Assembly: GCA_903822595.1 (NCBI GenBank) | Contig: CAIJPS010000043.1 | Coordinates: forward strand, 1 to 64,000 | Source: an uncultured Chlorobiaceae bacterium | Lineage (GTDB): Bacteria > Bacteroidota > Chlorobiia > Chlorobiales > Chlorobiaceae | Direction of reading: 5' to 3' | DNA: 64,000 nucleotides | Notes under the pieces: model-generated | The model's input: only the letters and a program-made list of their open reading frames with translations | Database searches by the model: none | Told to the model about the DNA's origin: nothing | Translations under genes and position numbers: made by a program | Part shown: positions 43,831 through 53,005 of the stretch, in pieces | Layout of the letters: each line of letters starts with the position of its first letter | Numbering within the stretch: the first letter of the stretch is position 1

Positions 43831-46245
43831 ATGAAAATATCTGTCAGTTGGCTTAAAGATTTTTTTCCCTCCTTTTCTACAGAAACACCTGCACTTGTTG
43901 AAAAACTGACGTTTCTCGGTTTTGAGGTAGAGGAGGTTCAGGAGCTCTCTATGCCTGACGATCTTGTTGTTGTCGGGCGAATCGAGGAGGTTCTGGCGCA
44001 TCCGAATGCCGAGCGGTTGACGATTTGCCGGGTTGATGTTGGCCGTGAATCTCCACTTCAGATTGTATGCGGTGCGCCAAATGTCAAAGCTGGAATGGTT
44101 GTTCCTGTTGCGACGGAAAAAGCCAGGCTTACATGCTCTGACGGTCAAACCATGACCATCAAGCCTTCAAAAATACGTGGCGAACGCTCTTTCGGCATGA
44201 TTTGCGCTTCTGATGAACTCGGGCTCTCTGGTGACCATTCAGGCGTTATGGAGCTTGACCCTTCCTGCCAGCCTGGCGTGCCTGTCGCCCGTTATCTTGA
44301 TAGTGATGTTGTTCTTGATATTGCCGTTACACCAAACCGCCCTGATGTCCTCTCTCATCTTGGTGTGGCAAGGGAGCTTGCAGGAGGTGAAGAGTTGCAC
44401 TATCCGGAACGGAGCGCTATGGCGTTTTCAAATACCGGTACACGGGTCGAAGTTATGGATGCGGTTGCCTGTCCCTATTATTCTGGCGTGGTCATACGAG
44501 GCATTAGAGTTGCCGAATCTCCCGCATGGCTTCGAAAAAAGCTTGAAAGTATCGGATTGAGGCCGAAGAACAACATCGTTGATATTACCAACTATATTCT
44601 TCACGGGCTTGGTCAGCCGCTTCATGCCTTTGACCTTGGCAAGCTTGCCGGTGAGCGGGTTGTGGTTAGAACGGATTGTCATGCCGATTTTATTGCTCTG
44701 AATAATAGTGCTTATGATGTATCTCCTGGAATGACAGCAATTTGTGATGGTGATGGAACTGTTGCTGCAATTGCCGGGATAATGGGAGGATTGAATTCAG
44801 CGGTTAGTGATACCACAACGGATATCCTGCTGGAATCGGCATATTTTAATGCTTCATCAGTTCGTAAGACATCAAAAGAATTAGGGATTTCCTCTGATGC
44901 CTCTTATCGCTATGAGCGAGGCATTGACCCGAATAATGTCAAAAGAGCGGCAGAGTGCGCCGTCACCCTGATTCTGGAACTTGCTGGCGGAAGTGTTGAA
45001 GGGGCTCAGGAGTGTGGCTTTCCGGAGTCAGCGTTGCGCCAGGTAACCTTGCGGCCTGAACGGGTCAACGCTCTTCTTGGCAGTTTGATATCTGTTTCTG
45101 AAATGGTGAAGATGCTCGAAGGGATCGGTTTTTCTGCTGACGGAATTGAAGGGAAGTCGATTACGTTTATGGTTCCTTCCTTCAGGGTTGATGTTTCGGA
45201 GGAGATTGATCTTGTCGAGGAGATTGCCCGCCTGTACGGTTATGACAATATTCAGCCTTCTGCCCAGATGGCGACCATCTATCCGCAGTCCCGCAACTTT
45301 CCGGAGTATTTCCCTGATTTCCTTCGTTCTCTTATGGTTGGCTTGAATTTCCGGGAAATTCTCACCAATCCGCTCATGAAAAAAGATGAGGCCACATTGT
45401 TCAGCGACAAGCTTGTTGGGGTACTTAATCCTATCAGTGAGGGGCTTGAGGTGCTCAGGCCGGGGCTGGTTCCCGGATTTTTGAAGGTGATCAGTCATAA
45501 TATCCGCCATGGGAACAGGGAATTAAGACTTTTTGAGGTTGCGAGGGGATTTCAGAGTGTTCCCGAAGGTGAGCGAAGCGGGAAATCGTCGCTTGAAGGC
45601 TACAGGGAAAAGGAGTATCTCGTTCTTGCCATGACGGGAAGCCGTTTCCCCAGAATCTGGAATCAGTCCTCCGAAAAGGTTGATTTTTACGATCTTATGG
45701 GTGCTGTCGAGATGCTTCTGGAGAAGCTGAATTTGCTTGATAAATCAGCGGTGAATATTTATAATGAAGCCACTGTCAATATTGAGGTAACGTTGACAGA
45801 AAATGAAAAGAGTTGCGTGTACAGGGTTGGGGTGGTTCAGCAGCTCGGTTCAGACCTTTTGGGCAAATTTGATATTGGACAGGATGTTTATATAGCGGAG
45901 ATTGATGCAGCAGCTCTTGAGTGCTGTTTTCAGTCAGGTGTAACGTATGAACCACCGTCCAGATTTCCAGTTGTTCAGAGGGATATATCGCTTGTTCTTC
46001 CGCCAGATGTTTCGGTTCAGTCACTTGTCGAACTTGTGCGTTCAAGTGATGCTTTGATCAGGGAAGTTTCTGTGTTTGATCTCTTCGAGCGCACCCATGA
46101 GGATGGGGGAGAGCGTAGCGTAGCACTCTCTCTTGAAATTGCTGATCATACCGGGACGTTGCAGGATGAAAGAATCAACGATATTATTTCGAAGGTCGGC
46201 AGTAATGCCGAGAGTAAGCTTGGTGCGGTAATTCGACAAGTCTGA
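43831..46245 (+). CDS. pheT: Phenylalanyl-tRNA synthetase beta subunit
   Basis: This 804-residue subunit forms the (alpha-beta)2 enzyme that charges tRNA-Phe. The N-terminal B1 (MKISVSWLKDFFP) is followed by a tRNA-binding EMAP/OB region (VVVGRIEEVLAHPNAERLTICRV), the B3/B4 editing domain (near residues 205-385), B5, the catalytic-like core (EIDLVEEIARLYGYDNI), and a C-terminal FDX-ACB domain (PSRFPVVQRDISLV). Length is normal. pheS is not in the window, so the subunit genes are separated. Small genes of the zapB/zapA region follow closely. Confidence 0.96.
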   Translation: MKISVSWLKDFFPSFSTETPALVEKLTFLGFEVEEVQELSMPDDLVVVGRIEEVLAHPNAERLTICRVDVGRESPLQIVCGAPNVKAGMVVPVATEKARLTCSDGQTMTIKPSKIRGERSFGMICASDELGLSGDHSGVMELDPSCQPGVPVARYLDSDVVLDIAVTPNRPDVLSHLGVARELAGGEELHYPERSAMAFSNTGTRVEVMDAVACPYYSGVVIRGIRVAESPAWLRKKLESIGLRPKNNIVDITNYILHGLGQPLHAFDLGKLAGERVVVRTDCHADFIALNNSAYDVSPGMTAICDGDGTVAAIAGIMGGLNSAVSDTTTDILLESAYFNASSVRKTSKELGISSDASYRYERGIDPNNVKRAAECAVTLILELAGGSVEGAQECGFPESALRQVTLRPERVNALLGSLISVSEMVKMLEGIGFSADGIEGKSITFMVPSFRVDVSEEIDLVEEIARLYGYDNIQPSAQMATIYPQSRNFPEYFPDFLRSLMVGLNFREILTNPLMKKDEATLFSDKLVGVLNPISEGLEVLRPGLVPGFLKVISHNIRHGNRELRLFEVARGFQSVPEGERSGKSSLEGYREKEYLVLAMTGSRFPRIWNQSSEKVDFYDLMGAVEMLLEKLNLLDKSAVNIYNEATVNIEVTLTENEKSCVYRVGVVQQLGSDLLGKFDIGQDVYIAEIDAAALECCFQSGVTYEPPSRFPVVQRDISLVLPPDVSVQSLVELVRSSDALIREVSVFDLFERTHEDGGERSVALSLEIADHTGTLQDERINDIISKVGSNAESKLGAVIRQV

Positions 46246-46258
46246 TACTCTTTGTTCT

Positions 46259-46564
46259 ATGCAAGATTTAGATGCGCAAAATAGTAACGGTGATGTTAAC
46301 CTGCTTGAGAAAAATATTCAACTTCTTGTTGACCGGTTGACTGACTGCCGGAAAGAGAATGATGTATTGCGATCTGAACTCTCAAGTCTGCAGAATATTT
46401 TGAGGAATTACAAGCTGCCCGGAACGGTTGGTTCCACTCCCATGGATGCGGGGGGGACTCCGGTTGGAGTACTTGACTATGCAGAAAAAGTGCAGGTAAA
46501 ACAGAAGCTGGTCATGATTTTGCAGAAAATAGAGATGGAACTCAGAAACAATCAGGCATTGTAA
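46259..46564 (+). CDS. Small coiled-coil protein, ZapB-like
   Basis: This 101-residue protein has an N-terminal coiled coil (NVNLLEKNIQLLVDRLTDC then RKENDVLRSELSSLQNIL) and a Pro/Gly-rich C-terminal part. It sits 13 bases after pheT and 7 bases before zapA, so it belongs to the same unit. Small coiled-coil proteins in this place are ZapB-like cell division factors; here the call rests on context and coiled-coil pattern. Confidence 0.65.
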   Translation: MQDLDAQNSNGDVNLLEKNIQLLVDRLTDCRKENDVLRSELSSLQNILRNYKLPGTVGSTPMDAGGTPVGVLDYAEKVQVKQKLVMILQKIEMELRNNQAL

Positions 46565-46571
46565 GTCTGCG

Positions 46572-46832
46572 ATGGAGAAAATTGATGTAAATGTTTATGG
46601 TTACAGCTATCCCTTAAGGGTCGAGCGGCGGGAAGTGACCGAAAAAGCAGCCCGTGATGTTGATGGAGTGATGCGGCTTTTTGCCGAAAAGGCACCGACA
46701 TTTGAGCCTGTCAAACTCGCGGTACTTGCTGCAATTTCATTTGCCGAAAAAAAGGTCGAACTTGAAGAGGAGATGGCGTTGTTAAGGCAGAATATTGCCC
46801 GTCTGAATGTTTTTATCGGGCAAAATCTGTAA
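46572..46832 (+). CDS. zapA: Cell division protein ZapA
   Basis: This 86-residue protein has the ZapA layout: an N-terminal strand pair (KIDVNVYGYSYPLRV), then the helices that dimerise (MRLFAEKAP, LAVLAAISFAEKKVELEEEM). ZapA crosslinks FtsZ filaments. It is followed by a 6S RNA gene, an arrangement also known from other bacteria. Confidence 0.85.
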   Translation: MEKIDVNVYGYSYPLRVERREVTEKAARDVDGVMRLFAEKAPTFEPVKLAVLAAISFAEKKVELEEEMALLRQNIARLNVFIGQNL

Positions 46833-46854
46833 TAAACCGTTACATTGAGGATGA

Positions 46855-47091
46855 ATATCCGCACCGGTTGATTGGGGTGATTGTAAGTAAAAGAACTAAC
46901 ATCAAAAAACAGGGAACCAAACTCTTCTCTTTGATTGCAGGCCTTGCTGAATTTTCCGGCCTTTTTCAGGTCAGGTATTTTCGGGAGCAGTGGAAGCATT
47001 GTTCCATTGGAAGCAAAAAATCTGAAGGAGGTACCCACCGTGTAACACGGGTTCTTGGATCTTACGCACCTCGTCATGGTGCGGTTTTTTT
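46855..47091 (+). ncRNA. ssrS: 6S RNA (ssrS)
   Basis: The ~235-nt gap between zapA and rny has the 6S RNA layout. The ends pair as CCGCACC (46859-46865) with GGTGCGG (47078-47084). The next inner helix is GGGGTG/CACCTC and GTAAG/CTTAC. The 3' half has the phrase CACGGGTTCTTGGATC, much like the conserved GGTTCAAGGA region. A seven-T run follows. 6S RNA binds sigma70 RNA polymerase and dampens transcription. A shorter hairpin CGCACC/GGTGCG (47065-47083) can form as an alternative and serves as the terminator. Confidence 0.72.
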
Positions 47092-47105
47092 GTTTAAAAC
47101 GGTGC

Positions 47106-47125
47106 CTCATAATCGAGATTATGAG
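47106..47125 (+). promoter_or_regulatory. Inverted repeat in the rny leader
   Basis: A perfect 9-bp inverted repeat CTCATAATC/GATTATGAG with a GA centre, 24 bases before the rny ATG. It may be an operator or an RNA hairpin. The ribosome-binding site GGAGG follows. Confidence 0.5.
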
Positions 47126-47148
47126 AGCATGAAAATGGAGGTAGTTTA

Positions 47149-48723
47149 ATGGGTATAGTTATAAACCTGTTTTTGATTGTTTTCGCTTCAGTTATTTTTT
47201 TCGCGGCAGGTTTTTTGGTTGGACGTTATTTTCTCGAACGGATCGGCACGACCAAAGTGCTTGAAGCAGAAGAACGTGCAGTGCAGATAGTGCAGGAGGC
47301 CCAGAAAGAGGCCAACGAGTACAAAGAACTTAAGGTCAGTGAAGTAAACCAGGAGTGGAAAAAGAAGCGCCGGGAGTTTGATCAGGAAGTTGTGATCAAA
47401 AACAACAAGTACACCCAGTTGCAGAAGCAGACACAGCAGAAGGAGGCTCAGTTGAAAAAACAGAGTCAGGATGTCAAGGATATTGAGCGGAAACTTCAGG
47501 ATCAGCGCAAGGAGATCGATCAGATATCGACATCGCTTACCCTTCGTTCGACAGAGCTTGAGCGGATTATTGTCGAGCAGAACCAGCGTCTTGAAAGTAT
47601 CAGCAACCTTCAGGCTGAAGAGGCGCGCCAGATGCTGATTGACAATATGGTTGCCAAGGCAAAGGAGGAAGCGACTGAAACCATTCATCAGATTCACGAA
47701 GAGGCTGAGCAGAAAGCAGGACGACTGGCGGAAAAAACACTTCTTACGGCTATTCAGCGCATCTCTTTTGAGCAGGCTACCGAAAATGCCCTTTCCGTCG
47801 TTCATATCCAGAGCGATGAACTCAAGGGACGTATCATTGGCAGGGAGGGACGCAACATCAAGGCATTTGAAAATGCAACCGGAGTCGATATCATTGTTGA
47901 TGACACTCCAGAGGTCGTTATTCTCTCCTGTTTTGATCCCCTTCGTCGCGAGCTTGCCAAGCTTACCCTCCAGAAACTTCTTGTTGATGGCATCATCCAT
48001 CCTGTGGCTATTGAAAAAGCCTATGAAGATGCAAAAAAGGAGATTGACGATGTCATCATCAGTGCCGGTGAGGAGGCGCTCTCATCGTTGCAGATTCCTG
48101 ATATGCCTGCCGAGATTGTCGCGCTTATCGGTAAAATGAAATTTTATACCGTTTACGGCCAGAACTTGCTGCAGCACAGTCGTGAAGTTGCCATGTTAGC
48201 CGGTCTTATGGCTGCAGAACTCAAGCTTGATGCCCGACTTGCCAAGCGCGCCGGTCTTTTGCACGACATTGGCCTTGTACTGCCGGAAAGCGATGAACCT
48301 CATGCAATCACCGCCATGAATTTTCTCAAAAAATTCAACGAATCTCATGTGGTGCTCAATGCAATTGCTGCTCATCACGGAGATGTGAACAAAGAGTCAC
48401 CACTCGCAGATCTCGTTGATGCAGCCAACACTATTTCGCTTTCGCGGCCAGGTGCCCGTGGTGCGGTAACGGCTGACGGCAACGTTAAACGTCTTGAGAG
48501 TCTTGAGGAGATCGCCAAAGGATTTCCTGGGGTTCTGAAAACCTATGCATTGCAGGCAGGACGGGAGATCAGGGTGATTGTTGAAGGCGATAATGTCAGC
48601 GATTCACAGGCAGATGTACTTGCTCATGATATCGCCCACAAAATCGAATCCGAGGCACAATATCCCGGACAGATTAAGGTATCCATTATTCGCGAAAAAC
48701 GCTCAATTGCCTACGCAAAATAA
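47149..48723 (+). CDS. rny: Ribonuclease Y
   Basis: This 524-residue membrane-anchored endoribonuclease starts mRNA decay. Domains are an N-terminal membrane helix (IVINLFLIVFASVIFFAAGFL), a long coiled coil (about 35-200), a KH domain (IGREGRNIKAFENATGVDIIVDDTPE), and an HD domain (AGLLHDIGLV, HHGDVN). The HD pair is present. In the usual AGLLHDIGKA the lysine is Leu here. The ATG at 47149 is preceded by GGAGG. Confidence 0.95.
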   Translation: MGIVINLFLIVFASVIFFAAGFLVGRYFLERIGTTKVLEAEERAVQIVQEAQKEANEYKELKVSEVNQEWKKKRREFDQEVVIKNNKYTQLQKQTQQKEAQLKKQSQDVKDIERKLQDQRKEIDQISTSLTLRSTELERIIVEQNQRLESISNLQAEEARQMLIDNMVAKAKEEATETIHQIHEEAEQKAGRLAEKTLLTAIQRISFEQATENALSVVHIQSDELKGRIIGREGRNIKAFENATGVDIIVDDTPEVVILSCFDPLRRELAKLTLQKLLVDGIIHPVAIEKAYEDAKKEIDDVIISAGEEALSSLQIPDMPAEIVALIGKMKFYTVYGQNLLQHSREVAMLAGLMAAELKLDARLAKRAGLLHDIGLVLPESDEPHAITAMNFLKKFNESHVVLNAIAAHHGDVNKESPLADLVDAANTISLSRPGARGAVTADGNVKRLESLEEIAKGFPGVLKTYALQAGREIRVIVEGDNVSDSQADVLAHDIAHKIESEAQYPGQIKVSIIREKRSIAYAK

Positions 48724-48773
48724 TTGGTTATCAATAGTTACAAGACTGTTTTCTGAAAAACGGCGATCTGAAA

Positions 48774-48811
48774 TGACAAAAGGGCTCCCTGTAGAGGCAG
48801 CCCTTTTGTCA
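48774..48811. terminator. Bidirectional terminator between rny and hisB
   Basis: A 12-bp stem GACAAAAGGGCT/AGCCCTTTTGTC (48775-48786 with 48799-48810). T- and A-runs within the stem allow it to end transcription from both rny (plus) and hisB (minus). Confidence 0.88.
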
Positions 48812-48824
48812 TTGGAGAAAAAAC

Positions 48825-49427
48825 TCAAATTTCCCCTTTGGTTGACGGGATTTCTGTGCCGGTTATGGCAACAGCCGCCTTCATGGCATAGGCAAACGAT
48901 TTGAAAAGTGCCTCTATTTTGTGATGCGTATTCTCTCCCTCAAGGATTGAAAGGTGGATATTGGCTTTCAATGTTGCAGCAAGCGAGATAAAGAAATGCT
49001 CCACCATCTCCGTTGAAAAACCCTGAATAACCGGACGGTTGAACTCCGCATGGAAGACACACCAGCTTCTTCCCCCGAGGTCAAGGGCACAACGTGCCAA
49101 AGCTTCATCCATCGGGATGATTGCCCAGCCATAGCGTTCTATTCCCCGCTTGTCGCCAAGTGCCTCGGCAATAGTGCTCCCAAGTACGAGAGCAATGTCT
49201 TCAACAGTGTGATGATCATCAACCTCCAGGTCTCCCCGGCACTCCAGTACAAGGTCAAAACCGGAGTGTTTACAGAAATTGATCAACATGTGATCAAGAA
49301 AGAGAACCCCGGAGTTGACAGAGCTTTTTCCGGTACCGTCAAGCGTCACCGTTGCCGTGATGTCGGTCTCTTTTGTCGTTCGGCTTGCCGTTGCGCTGCG
49401 CGCTGCTCTTTTAATTTCTTCTGGCAT
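48825..49427 (-). CDS. hisB: Imidazoleglycerol-phosphate dehydratase
   Basis: This 200-residue manganese enzyme catalyses the dehydration step of histidine synthesis. The two metal sites are visible as [17 protein letters not shown] and [15 protein letters not shown], with FLDHML near the start. It is monofunctional and of normal length. Neighbours are not his genes; DUF2905 lies 7 bases upstream. Confidence 0.95.
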   Translation of the reverse strand: MPEEIKRAARSATASRTTKETDITATVTLDGTGKSSVNSGVLFLDHMLINFCKHSGFDLVLECRGDLEVDDHHTVEDIALVLGSTIAEALGDKRGIERYGWAIIPMDEALARCALDLGGRSWCVFHAEFNRPVIQGFSTEMVEHFFISLAATLKANIHLSILEGENTHHKIEALFKSFAYAMKAAVAITGTEIPSTKGEI

Positions 49428-49433
49428 GGGTGC

Positions 49434-49676
49434 TTATCGGATAAATTTGTTGAAAAGGTAAAGGAACAGGCTGAGCAGCAGAGAGAGCAGCACTGAACTG
49501 CCGAGAGGAAAAGAGAAACGAAAGTTTTCCCGCTCTATTTTAAAATCAAAAGGAAGATTGCCGAACCAGTTGACCCAGTTCCATGAGCCGGACTTGCCGG
49601 AAGCCATCATGAAAAGGCCAAAAATAACGATGGTGATGCCAGTTATCACAACTATTTTGGCAGCATCTGCAAACAC
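49434..49676 (-). CDS. DUF2905-family membrane protein
   Basis: This 80-residue protein has two membrane helices ([17 protein letters not shown] and [22 protein letters not shown]) around the conserved block [21 protein letters not shown]. It starts with GTG. The family is widespread and of unknown function. It stands directly upstream of hisB with a 6-base gap. Confidence 0.82.
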   Translation of the reverse strand: MFADAAKIVVITGITIVIFGLFMMASGKSGSWNWVNWFGNLPFDFKIERENFRFSFPLGSSVLLSLLLSLFLYLFNKFIR

Positions 49677-49762
49677 GGTTTGGATATTTTTTAAAAGTTG
49701 CTAAATTAAGGCCTTCTTCACAGGAAGATACGATATTTGCAAATTTATTAAAGCGGCTGGAA

Positions 49763-50116
49763 ATGCATGTTTTCATTGTCATTGTCGGTTTACTTGCATC
49801 GATTCTGCTGATCGGAGTCATTTTGTTGCAGAGCCCCAAAAGCGGCAGCGGCTTGACTGGAGGTATTGCCAGTATGGGCACTGTTCAGACGCTTGGAGTG
49901 AGAAGGACAGGTGACTTTTTAAGCAAGATGACGGCGATTCTTGCAGCAGCAGTGATGCTGATCTGTTTTATAGCTGAATTTACTCTACCTGGCAGATCAG
50001 CAAAAAGTTCTCCGGAAAGTATTTTGCAGCGGAGTGTGCCAGCACAGCCCGCAGCTCCAGCTCCAGCGAAAACGGTACCTTCCATACCGTTGGTTCCTGC
50101 ACTGCCGGTAAAATAG
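49763..50116 (+). CDS. secG: Preprotein translocase subunit SecG
   Basis: This 117-residue SecG has two membrane helices ([20 protein letters not shown] and [18 protein letters not shown]) flanking the conserved cytosolic loop [12 protein letters not shown]. The C-terminal Pro/Ala-rich tail (about residues 90-117) is longer than in the E. coli protein. It joins SecY and SecE in the export channel. It is followed directly by tRNA-Lys. Confidence 0.9.
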   Translation: MHVFIVIVGLLASILLIGVILLQSPKSGSGLTGGIASMGTVQTLGVRRTGDFLSKMTAILAAAVMLICFIAEFTLPGRSAKSSPESILQRSVPAQPAAPAPAKTVPSIPLVPALPVK

Positions 50117-50123
50117 ATTTTCT

Positions 50124-50199
50124 GCACCCGTGGCTCAATCGGTAGAGCAATTGACTCTTAATCAATGGGTTGGAGGTTCGAGTCCTCCCGGGTGCACCA
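50124..50199 (+). tRNA. tRNA-Lys (CUU)
   Basis: The acceptor GCACCCG pairs with CGGGTGC, and the 3' ACCA is encoded. The anticodon arm ATTGA CTCTTAA TCAAT has anticodon CTT. The T-arm is GGAGG TTCGAGT CCTCC. It is the only tRNA here with a fully encoded CCA. Confidence 0.95.
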
Positions 50200-50209
50200 T
50201 AAAAAAGAA

Positions 50210-50245
50210 AGACTTGCAGGTTTCGGCTTGCAAGTCTTTTTTTTT
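50210..50245 (+). terminator. Terminator of tRNA-Lys
   Basis: A 9-bp stem AGACTTGCA/TGCAAGTCT with a 10-base loop and at least eight T. Confidence 0.9.
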
Positions 50246-50405
50246 GTGCTGCACACTCTTCTGCATGGTTGCCATACAAACTGTAGTATATTACGCTTGC
50301 GAAGTGGTCTGTTCTTGCCGCTCAGGTTGGTTTACGATTGTTGTGTAATATTGTTTCCATGCCGACTGGAAAATCCATGATTGTCCGGAATATCGAAGAG
50401 GTCTT

Positions 50406-52865
50406 ATGCAAAACGATAAAAGCGTCGAGCAGCCCACTGAAAAGCCTGTTTTCATCCGGCAATCGCCTTATCGCACTCTTGTTGAGCAAATGCGGAATGG
50501 CTACGCTTACTGCCGGATGATTGTTGAAGGAGGTCTGCCTGTTGATTTCATATTCGAATCGGTCAACCCTGCATTTACTGAACTTACCGGCCTGACAAAC
50601 GTTGCCGGCCGAAAAATATCAGAGCTTTTTCCAGAGATACTTGAGACAAATCCGGAGTTGATCGAACGACTTGGACGGATTGCTGAAACTGGCATCGCTG
50701 AATGCTTTGAATATTATCTGAAGCCATTGAAAAGATTGTATGGCATTACCGCCTACAGCCACAAAAAAGGGTGCTTTGTCGTTTTGTTCGACGACATCCC
50801 CGAACGCAAGCAGGCTGCGGAAGAGCTCAGACACAGCGAGGAGCAGTTCAGAAAACTCTTTGAAAGCCATTCCGCAGTCCAGCTTCATATTGATCCTGAT
50901 ACAGGCAAAATCATGAATGCCAATCATGCGGCAGCAGAATTTTATGGATGGTCAATTGAAGAGCTTCGCAAGATGCGGATAGGAGATATCAATACTCTCC
51001 GCCTCGACATTATCCTTAATAAAATGCAAAACACCATTGCAGGCAGGCAAAACAAATTTTCATTCCGCCACCGAAGAGCAAACCGTTCAATTCGTGATGT
51101 TGAAGTTTATTGCAGTAAAATCTGGATAAACGGCAAATTTATCATCAATTCAATTGTTCATGATGTAACAGAACGCAAACGCTTCGAGGCTTTATCGGCA
51201 TTCCGTCGCAAACAACTTGTCATGGTGGAGAGTTGTTCGGTTGAAGAACTCCTGAGGAGTACTCTGGACGAAGCCGAAAGGGTGACAGGAAGCTCAATAG
51301 GCTTTGTCCATTTTATTGCAGATGATCAGCAGACACGGTTACCCTGGATATGGTCGAGCAACACACAAAATAAAATAGGTCTGGCAGAAGGAACGGCACA
51401 GCTCTTTTCACGTTACGAAACCGGGATTTGGGCTGATCTTATCGGCGAGAAAAAACCGGTGATCCGGAATGATTTCTGCATATTTTCCCCTGACACCGGT
51501 ATGCCTGAAGCCCGTGCTGAAGTTAGGCGTCTCATGTTTGTTCCTGTCAGTCGCGGCAAAGTAGTCATGGTGATTCTTGGAATCGGAAGCAGGCCTGATG
51601 ATTATGATGAGGATGATGCTCGATGGGTAATTACTCTGGCAGATATTACCTGGGATATTGTCGCAAAAAAAAGAGCCGAAGAGGATCGTGAAAAACTTCA
51701 GGGTGAGCTTCAGCACTCACAGAAAATGGAGATGCTCGGTAAACTTGCCGGAGGCATTGCCCACGATTTCAACAACATGCTCGGTGTTATTCTTGGACAC
51801 ACCGAAATGGCTATCGAAAGCGGCAAGTTCTCCCTTGATGACCTGGAGTGCATCCAGAATGCAGCTTCACGCTCCGCTGCTTTGACCCACCAGCTTCTCG
51901 CCTTTGCCCGGAAACAATTCATGATGTTGCAGATTCTTGAGCTGAACACCATGGTTGAGGAGATGCGCCCGATGCTGGGCCGACTGATAGGTGAAAACAT
52001 TACACTCCTCTGGATTCCTGGAACAGGGCAAAGCAGGGTAAAGATTGATCCTTCACAGATCGATCAGATTCTGATCAATCTCTGTGTCAACTCTCGCGAT
52101 GCCATTGATGGCACAGGAGTCATCACCATCGAAACAAGCCTGCTTCATGTTGATAAAACCAGAAGGAATGCCGCTCATCCCTGCAGGGTACCCGGAGACT
52201 ATGTCATGCTTGCTGTCAGCGATGACGGTTGCGGAATTGAGAAAAAGTATCTTGCAAATATTTTTGAGCCCTTCTTTACTACCAAAGGGGTTGGGAACGG
52301 GACGGGTCTGGGTTTGTCGACGGTTTATGGTATTGTGAAACAGAATAACGGTTATATCGAATGCAACAGCTCGTCCGGCAAAGGTACCACATTCAATATC
52401 TATCTTCCCCTGCATTTGGGCGAAACTGATGAGATTGAGCATGAACCAACGGAACCTGATCAGGTACCATTGGTATGTCATGACAAAAAGACGATACTTC
52501 TTGTTGAAGATGAGGCAGATATTCTCTACGTTTGCAAAAATATACTTGAAGAAAACGGCTATGCGGTGCTCGAAGCATCTAAACCTGCAGCAGCAATTCA
52601 GATTGCAGAAAAATACAAAGAAGCCATAGACCTGCTCCTGACCGATGTGATTATGCCTGAGATGAATGGTAGTGATCTTTCCAAAAAGCTGCAATCGATC
52701 TCTCCAAACCTTAAAACGCTTTTTATGTCGGGCTATACGGCTGACGTTATAGCGCCTCATGGCATCTTCGATGATGGTATACATTTTATCGAAAAACCCT
52801 TTACCGGTAAAAAGCTCATCAAAACTGTGGAGAAAACCCTCAAAGCTCATAAGAGTCATATCTGA
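50406..52865 (+). CDS. Soluble hybrid histidine kinase, paralog of the 28-30 kb kinase
   Basis: This 819-residue protein has no membrane helix. Domains are PAS (about 20-135), PAS (150-270), GAF (290-430), HisKA with His453 (GGIAHDFNNML), HATPase with NSRDAI, DDGCGI and GNGTGLGLS, and a receiver with Asp747 (LLLTDVIMPEMNG). The HFIADDQQT part is GAF-like. It shares domain order and local sequence with the kinase at 28187-30685. No response regulator gene is close, so output may pass through its own receiver to an unlinked phosphotransfer protein. Confidence 0.88.
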   Translation: MQNDKSVEQPTEKPVFIRQSPYRTLVEQMRNGYAYCRMIVEGGLPVDFIFESVNPAFTELTGLTNVAGRKISELFPEILETNPELIERLGRIAETGIAECFEYYLKPLKRLYGITAYSHKKGCFVVLFDDIPERKQAAEELRHSEEQFRKLFESHSAVQLHIDPDTGKIMNANHAAAEFYGWSIEELRKMRIGDINTLRLDIILNKMQNTIAGRQNKFSFRHRRANRSIRDVEVYCSKIWINGKFIINSIVHDVTERKRFEALSAFRRKQLVMVESCSVEELLRSTLDEAERVTGSSIGFVHFIADDQQTRLPWIWSSNTQNKIGLAEGTAQLFSRYETGIWADLIGEKKPVIRNDFCIFSPDTGMPEARAEVRRLMFVPVSRGKVVMVILGIGSRPDDYDEDDARWVITLADITWDIVAKKRAEEDREKLQGELQHSQKMEMLGKLAGGIAHDFNNMLGVILGHTEMAIESGKFSLDDLECIQNAASRSAALTHQLLAFARKQFMMLQILELNTMVEEMRPMLGRLIGENITLLWIPGTGQSRVKIDPSQIDQILINLCVNSRDAIDGTGVITIETSLLHVDKTRRNAAHPCRVPGDYVMLAVSDDGCGIEKKYLANIFEPFFTTKGVGNGTGLGLSTVYGIVKQNNGYIECNSSSGKGTTFNIYLPLHLGETDEIEHEPTEPDQVPLVCHDKKTILLVEDEADILYVCKNILEENGYAVLEASKPAAAIQIAEKYKEAIDLLLTDVIMPEMNGSDLSKKLQSISPNLKTLFMSGYTADVIAPHGIFDDGIHFIEKPFTGKKLIKTVEKTLKAHKSHI

Positions 52866-53005
52866 AGGGTGCACGATTCAAGGTTGCAGCATTAACCTCC
52901 TGTGCATCATCGCTATTATCGGTTATATTCTCTTGCTTCGGACTGTCCGAACCAGGCCGTCAGGGTCGTCATTGCAACAAGGGGGAGCCAAAGAGACAAC
53001 TTTTT

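Noticed and set aside
47188-48000. 270-codon minus-strand frame opposite rny
   Set aside because: It is antisense to the ribonuclease Y coiled coil; its Leu/Phe-rich translation is the usual shadow of Lys/Glu-rich sequence.
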